Source: Alphaproteobacteria bacterium
GTDB taxonomy: Bacteria > Pseudomonadota > Alphaproteobacteria > Micavibrionales > Micavibrionaceae
Assembly (NCBI GenBank): GCA_021776015.1
Contig: JAJFGT010000223.1
Location: 1 to 7,646 of the forward strand
Direction: 5' to 3'
Length of the DNA: 7,646 bases
Shown here one piece after another: positions 5,002 to 7,646 of the stretch; positions within the stretch are counted from its first letter, which is position 1, and every line of letters begins with the position of its first letter. A program made the position numbers and the translations under genes. Under the pieces are notes generated by a model that was not told where the DNA came from, did not search any database, and saw only the letters and a list, made by a program, of their open reading frames with translations.

Positions 5002-7646
5002 TTAGACTTCTTTACGTGATGTCTCAACTGAAAAGACAAATTTTGTATAGAAAGTACTGAGTCCAATTAGTGAAACTCCTAATCCTAGGAAGGAGAATAT
5101 TCTGAACAGGCCCTCTAGCTCTGCAGCATCAACCAAAAATACTTTACAAATAGTCAGAAGCATAAAGGCAAGGGATGCCATACGAAGAGGTTTATTCTGA
5201 AATTTAATGCCTGCGACTAACAATGAAATACCAGTGAGAAGCCATAGAATAGAGTAGCTGTAAAGTTCCGAAGAGCTGATTACTCCATTCGCTATAATAG
5301 CGCCATGGAAGTACTGACGAACAGTCAATGAGACGAAAGCAAAGAGACAGACAAAGGCGATGGCCCCATAGAATTTATAAATGGCCTGAGAAACATTTTC
5401 TAAAAGTTTTTTGTGATATAAAACCCAACCAAGAATAAGTGTGCCTAATCCATAGGTCAGTGTTATGCCATTTATGAGAGGCATGCTTCCAACGAATTGT
5501 AATGATGAAAAGTAAGGGTTATGTATCATGAGATCAAAATAGACTAAGCGAAACATTGCAACGGCAAAGAGACCATTTCCCCAAAGGGTAAGGGATGGGA
5601 TATTCTTTTTCTGTACAAAATGGAGGACTCCAATACCAACGATTGCAAGTCCTATGGTTAGGACACCTCGATCTATAAAACCTAGTTTATCTGCAAAAAG
5701 CTGTCCTGTTCCATCATGAATGAGAGTACGAAACACATAATAGCATGTTGCAAGAGCCAGTATGGTTGCCGTAGCAAACAGAACTTTTAGAAGGCGTTCA
5801 TTGATACTCTTCTCTTGACGTGGAGACAGCCAAAAAGCGAGGTATAGGAGGAGAGAAGATCCTCCCAGTTGAATAAGGGGAGCGTCCAGTATAAGAACTT
5901 TAATTTTTTCTGGAGAGAAAATGCTACCATCAAGGCTATGAATGGCAAGTCCTGCAAATAAAAGGATTTGATCAAAATTCATCCCTATAAAAACAAAAGT
6001 TAAAAGAAGAAGAATTTTCTGAAGAGCCTCAATGTTCGTTTTTTTATAAATCCACGCCGTTGCCATGATCTGTCCTGCAATAGCAAGAGGGGCATAATTC
6101 CAAGGGAGTTCTGTTGTTAGACCGATTGAGATAAAAGCTGAGGCCGCCAGCGCATAAATGGCGACAAGATGGTCTTGTATTTCAGGATTTGCTAAATATT
6201 TTTTACGCAAATCGACGGCTTGGTAAATAGCAAGAGCAGAAATCCCAAGACAAAGAAGTCCCCATGACATTTCAAATGGAACTTTTAAAACCGTAAAGGA
6301 AATGAGATAGAGAAATAATACTGAAATGACTTGTGTTATCGCCCAAAAACGTGGGTCTGGAACATGCCTCATAATAAGAGCTGTTCCTCCAACATAGAGT
6401 ATTGTCATGCCTAATATAATGGTAAAAGCATCTCCAAATGTGGCGTCTTGAACCCAGAATAGAAGTAGGAAAAGGCTGGCTCCCATCTTAATCCATAAAG
6501 GCTCTTTGTATGTATGGGGATCAAAATAGGCAAGGGTCATTGTTGCAAGACTGAGGAGTCCCAGCATTGACCAATCAAAGAATGTAAAAGAAACATGTAA
6601 TCCAATCCATGTGATTGTTAAGGCTCCTCCTGCAATAGCCAAAATATTTAAGGCATAGACAGGATAATGTTCATCTTCCGACAATGTGCTTTGAGAAATG
6701 CGACGCCCAGTTGCATATAAAATGACAGTTGTCAGTGCCATTGAAAATAAAATAAGAATAGGAGCATCTGTAGGTGAAAAAACAGTTCCAATCCAAAATG
6801 CCGTCCATGCAAAGCTTCCGATAAGAGATAAAATTGCAAGTTTCCACCAGCCTTTACGAACAAGGACAATAAAGATACCACTAAAGAGTAAGAATAAATA
6901 TGCGAATAAAGGAAGAGCCTGAGGGCTTGCTGATCCTAATAATGCAGGTGTTAATAATCCCCCTATAATTCCGAAGACAGCAATGGGTTGTCCGTGTCTA
7001 AGTGATGATATAATAGCTAATCCTGTGATGAGGAACATGCCAATGAATCCGATGAAGCTTGGAAATAGATGGTATAAATGGGTAGCTGCATAGATACTAC
7101 CGTATAGTGTGACCAATCCTGCACCAATTAATCCTTGTGCAATTCGCTCCGCATTTGCAATAGATGGGTGTTTGGTAACCCATTGGCCTGCCATAAACAA
7201 GCCTATACCAAATATTCCTCCAAGGCCTACGCGTACGGCTGGTCCAAGCCATCCAGACTCGATTGAATATTTTACAAGAAAGAATGCCGCAAAAATAAGA
7301 GATAGTGCTCCAATCCAAACAGGGGCTTTTGTTGCAATGCTTTGTTCAAAGGTTTCTTTAGTTTCTTTGATTGTGTCCTGATATTGAGACATAGAAATAC
7401 TAGGTATATGAGGAATTTTCTCTCGTGAAAAGATTGAAGTTTTTTGAGATTCTCCTTGATATTCATCACCTATGTCATACTCGTCTATATCATATGAATC
7501 AGGTGATTCTTCGACTGAGAGTTTTTCTTCTATACTTGATTCCGTATGCAGGGGTTCTTGAGGAGTTTCTTGTCGGATGTCATCGTTATTGAGATGAAGA
7601 AGCTTAAATTCTAAATCTTGTGTTTTTTCTTTGAGAATTTTTAGTT
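5002..7646 (-). CDS. DUF2339 family polytopic membrane protein (5' partial)
   Basis: This is a large inner-membrane protein of unknown function. The frame is open to the window edge: 84 complete codons precede the Met at 7392 with no stop and no in-frame ATG, GTG or TTG, and no Shine-Dalgarno precedes that Met. The start is therefore outside the window and at least 880 residues are encoded. Visible residues 1-18 are a Leu/Lys/Glu-rich stretch compatible with the end of a coiled coil. Residues 35-65 are strongly acidic (13 Asp/Glu). From about residue 108 there are roughly 25 hydrophobic helices, starting with WIGALSLIFAAFFLVKY and GWLGPAVRVGLGG. The protein ends with the family hallmark GLFRIFSFLGLG (about 845-856) and a short charged tail. 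Coiled coil, linker and many helices in that order is the usual DUF2339 layout. It is the first visible gene of the operon; any operon promoter lies beyond the window. The family is fairly sure; no function can be assigned. Confidence 0.85.
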   Translation of the reverse strand, partial: LKILKEKTQDLEFKLLHLNNDDIRQETPQEPLHTESSIEEKLSVEESPDSYDIDEYDIGDEYQGESQKTSIFSREKIPHIPSISMSQYQDTIKETKETFEQSIATKAPVWIGALSLIFAAFFLVKYSIESGWLGPAVRVGLGGIFGIGLFMAGQWVTKHPSIANAERIAQGLIGAGLVTLYGSIYAATHLYHLFPSFIGFIGMFLITGLAIISSLRHGQPIAVFGIIGGLLTPALLGSASPQALPLFAYLFLLFSGIFIVLVRKGWWKLAILSLIGSFAWTAFWIGTVFSPTDAPILILFSMALTTVILYATGRRISQSTLSEDEHYPVYALNILAIAGGALTITWIGLHVSFTFFDWSMLGLLSLATMTLAYFDPHTYKEPLWIKMGASLFLLLFWVQDATFGDAFTIILGMTILYVGGTALIMRHVPDPRFWAITQVISVLFLYLISFTVLKVPFEMSWGLLCLGISALAIYQAVDLRKKYLANPEIQDHLVAIYALAASAFISIGLTTELPWNYAPLAIAGQIMATAWIYKKTNIEALQKILLLLTFVFIGMNFDQILLFAGLAIHSLDGSIFSPEKIKVLILDAPLIQLGGSSLLLYLAFWLSPRQEKSINERLLKVLFATATILALATCYYVFRTLIHDGTGQLFADKLGFIDRGVLTIGLAIVGIGVLHFVQKKNIPSLTLWGNGLFAVAMFRLVYFDLMIHNPYFSSLQFVGSMPLINGITLTYGLGTLILGWVLYHKKLLENVSQAIYKFYGAIAFVCLFAFVSLTVRQYFHGAIIANGVISSSELYSYSILWLLTGISLLVAGIKFQNKPLRMASLAFMLLTICKVFLVDAAELEGLFRIFSFLGLGVSLIGLSTFYTKFVFSVETSRKEV
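5007..5013 (-). promoter_or_regulatory. Probable ribosome binding site of the secreted hydrolase gene
   Basis: On the minus strand AAAGAAG lies 7 bases before the ATG at 4999, inside the last codons of the DUF2339 gene. It is purine-rich but a weak match to GGAGG. With only 2 bases between the upstream TAA and this ATG, initiation probably also depends on ribosomes finishing the upstream gene. Confidence 0.5.

Noticed and set aside
4796..5005. Plus-strand open frame opposite the secreted hydrolase signal peptide
   Set aside because: The minus-strand gene has a clear signal peptide and catalytic motifs here; the antisense frame has no supporting feature.
5787..7469. Alternative minus-strand frames (5787-5975, 7097-7318, 7272-7469) and plus-strand frames (6698-6922, 7109-7381) within the DUF2339 gene
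   Set aside because: The DUF2339 frame is continuous across the whole stretch and ends in the family hallmark; the others are out-of-frame shadows.
1..7646. tRNA, rRNA, CRISPR array, insertion sequence or phage-like elements
   Set aside because: No cloverleaf-like segment, spaced direct repeats, terminal inverted repeats or transposase/integrase motifs were seen; nearly every base is accounted for by four genes.

Overview
The window is visibly AT-rich (roughly 40% G+C by eye) and is almost entirely coding. It holds four genes, two of which run off the window ends. The organism is very probably a Gram-negative bacterium. The evidence is an Aas-type lysophospholipid acyltransferase fused to an LplT-type transporter, a signal-peptide-bearing lipase-like protein, and a large DUF2339 inner-membrane protein. 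An AT-rich alphaproteobacterium, perhaps a host-associated lineage, would fit, but the sequence alone does not settle the taxon.

Layout. On the plus strand, positions 2-838 encode the C-terminal 278 residues of an alpha/beta hydrolase of the dienelactone hydrolase / PAF-acetylhydrolase-like type; its N-terminus lies outside the window. The rest, 841-7646, is a tight minus-strand operon read from right to left. First comes a DUF2339 polytopic membrane protein (5002-7646, 5' end outside the window). Two bases later comes a secreted alpha/beta hydrolase (4256-4999). Its end overlaps by 11 bases the start of a three-domain MFS (LplT) / PlsC / acyl-ACP synthetase fusion (841-4266). The plus-strand and minus-strand genes converge with only 2 bases between their stop codons. 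No rRNA, tRNA, CRISPR array, insertion sequence or convincing intrinsic terminator is visible, and there is no non-coding stretch longer than a few bases.

How the genes may work together. In E. coli, LplT flips lysophospholipid inward across the inner membrane, and Aas re-acylates it using acyl-ACP made by its own synthetase domain. Here both jobs sit in one polypeptide, translated right after a predicted exported serine hydrolase. The simplest model is a phospholipid deacylation/reacylation (repair or remodelling) cycle at the cell envelope, with the exported hydrolase perhaps acting on periplasmic lipids. The role of the DUF2339 protein is unknown. The fusion's activities are well supported by motifs; the lipase substrate and the functional link are inference. 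I do not see evidence for a wholly new class of system.
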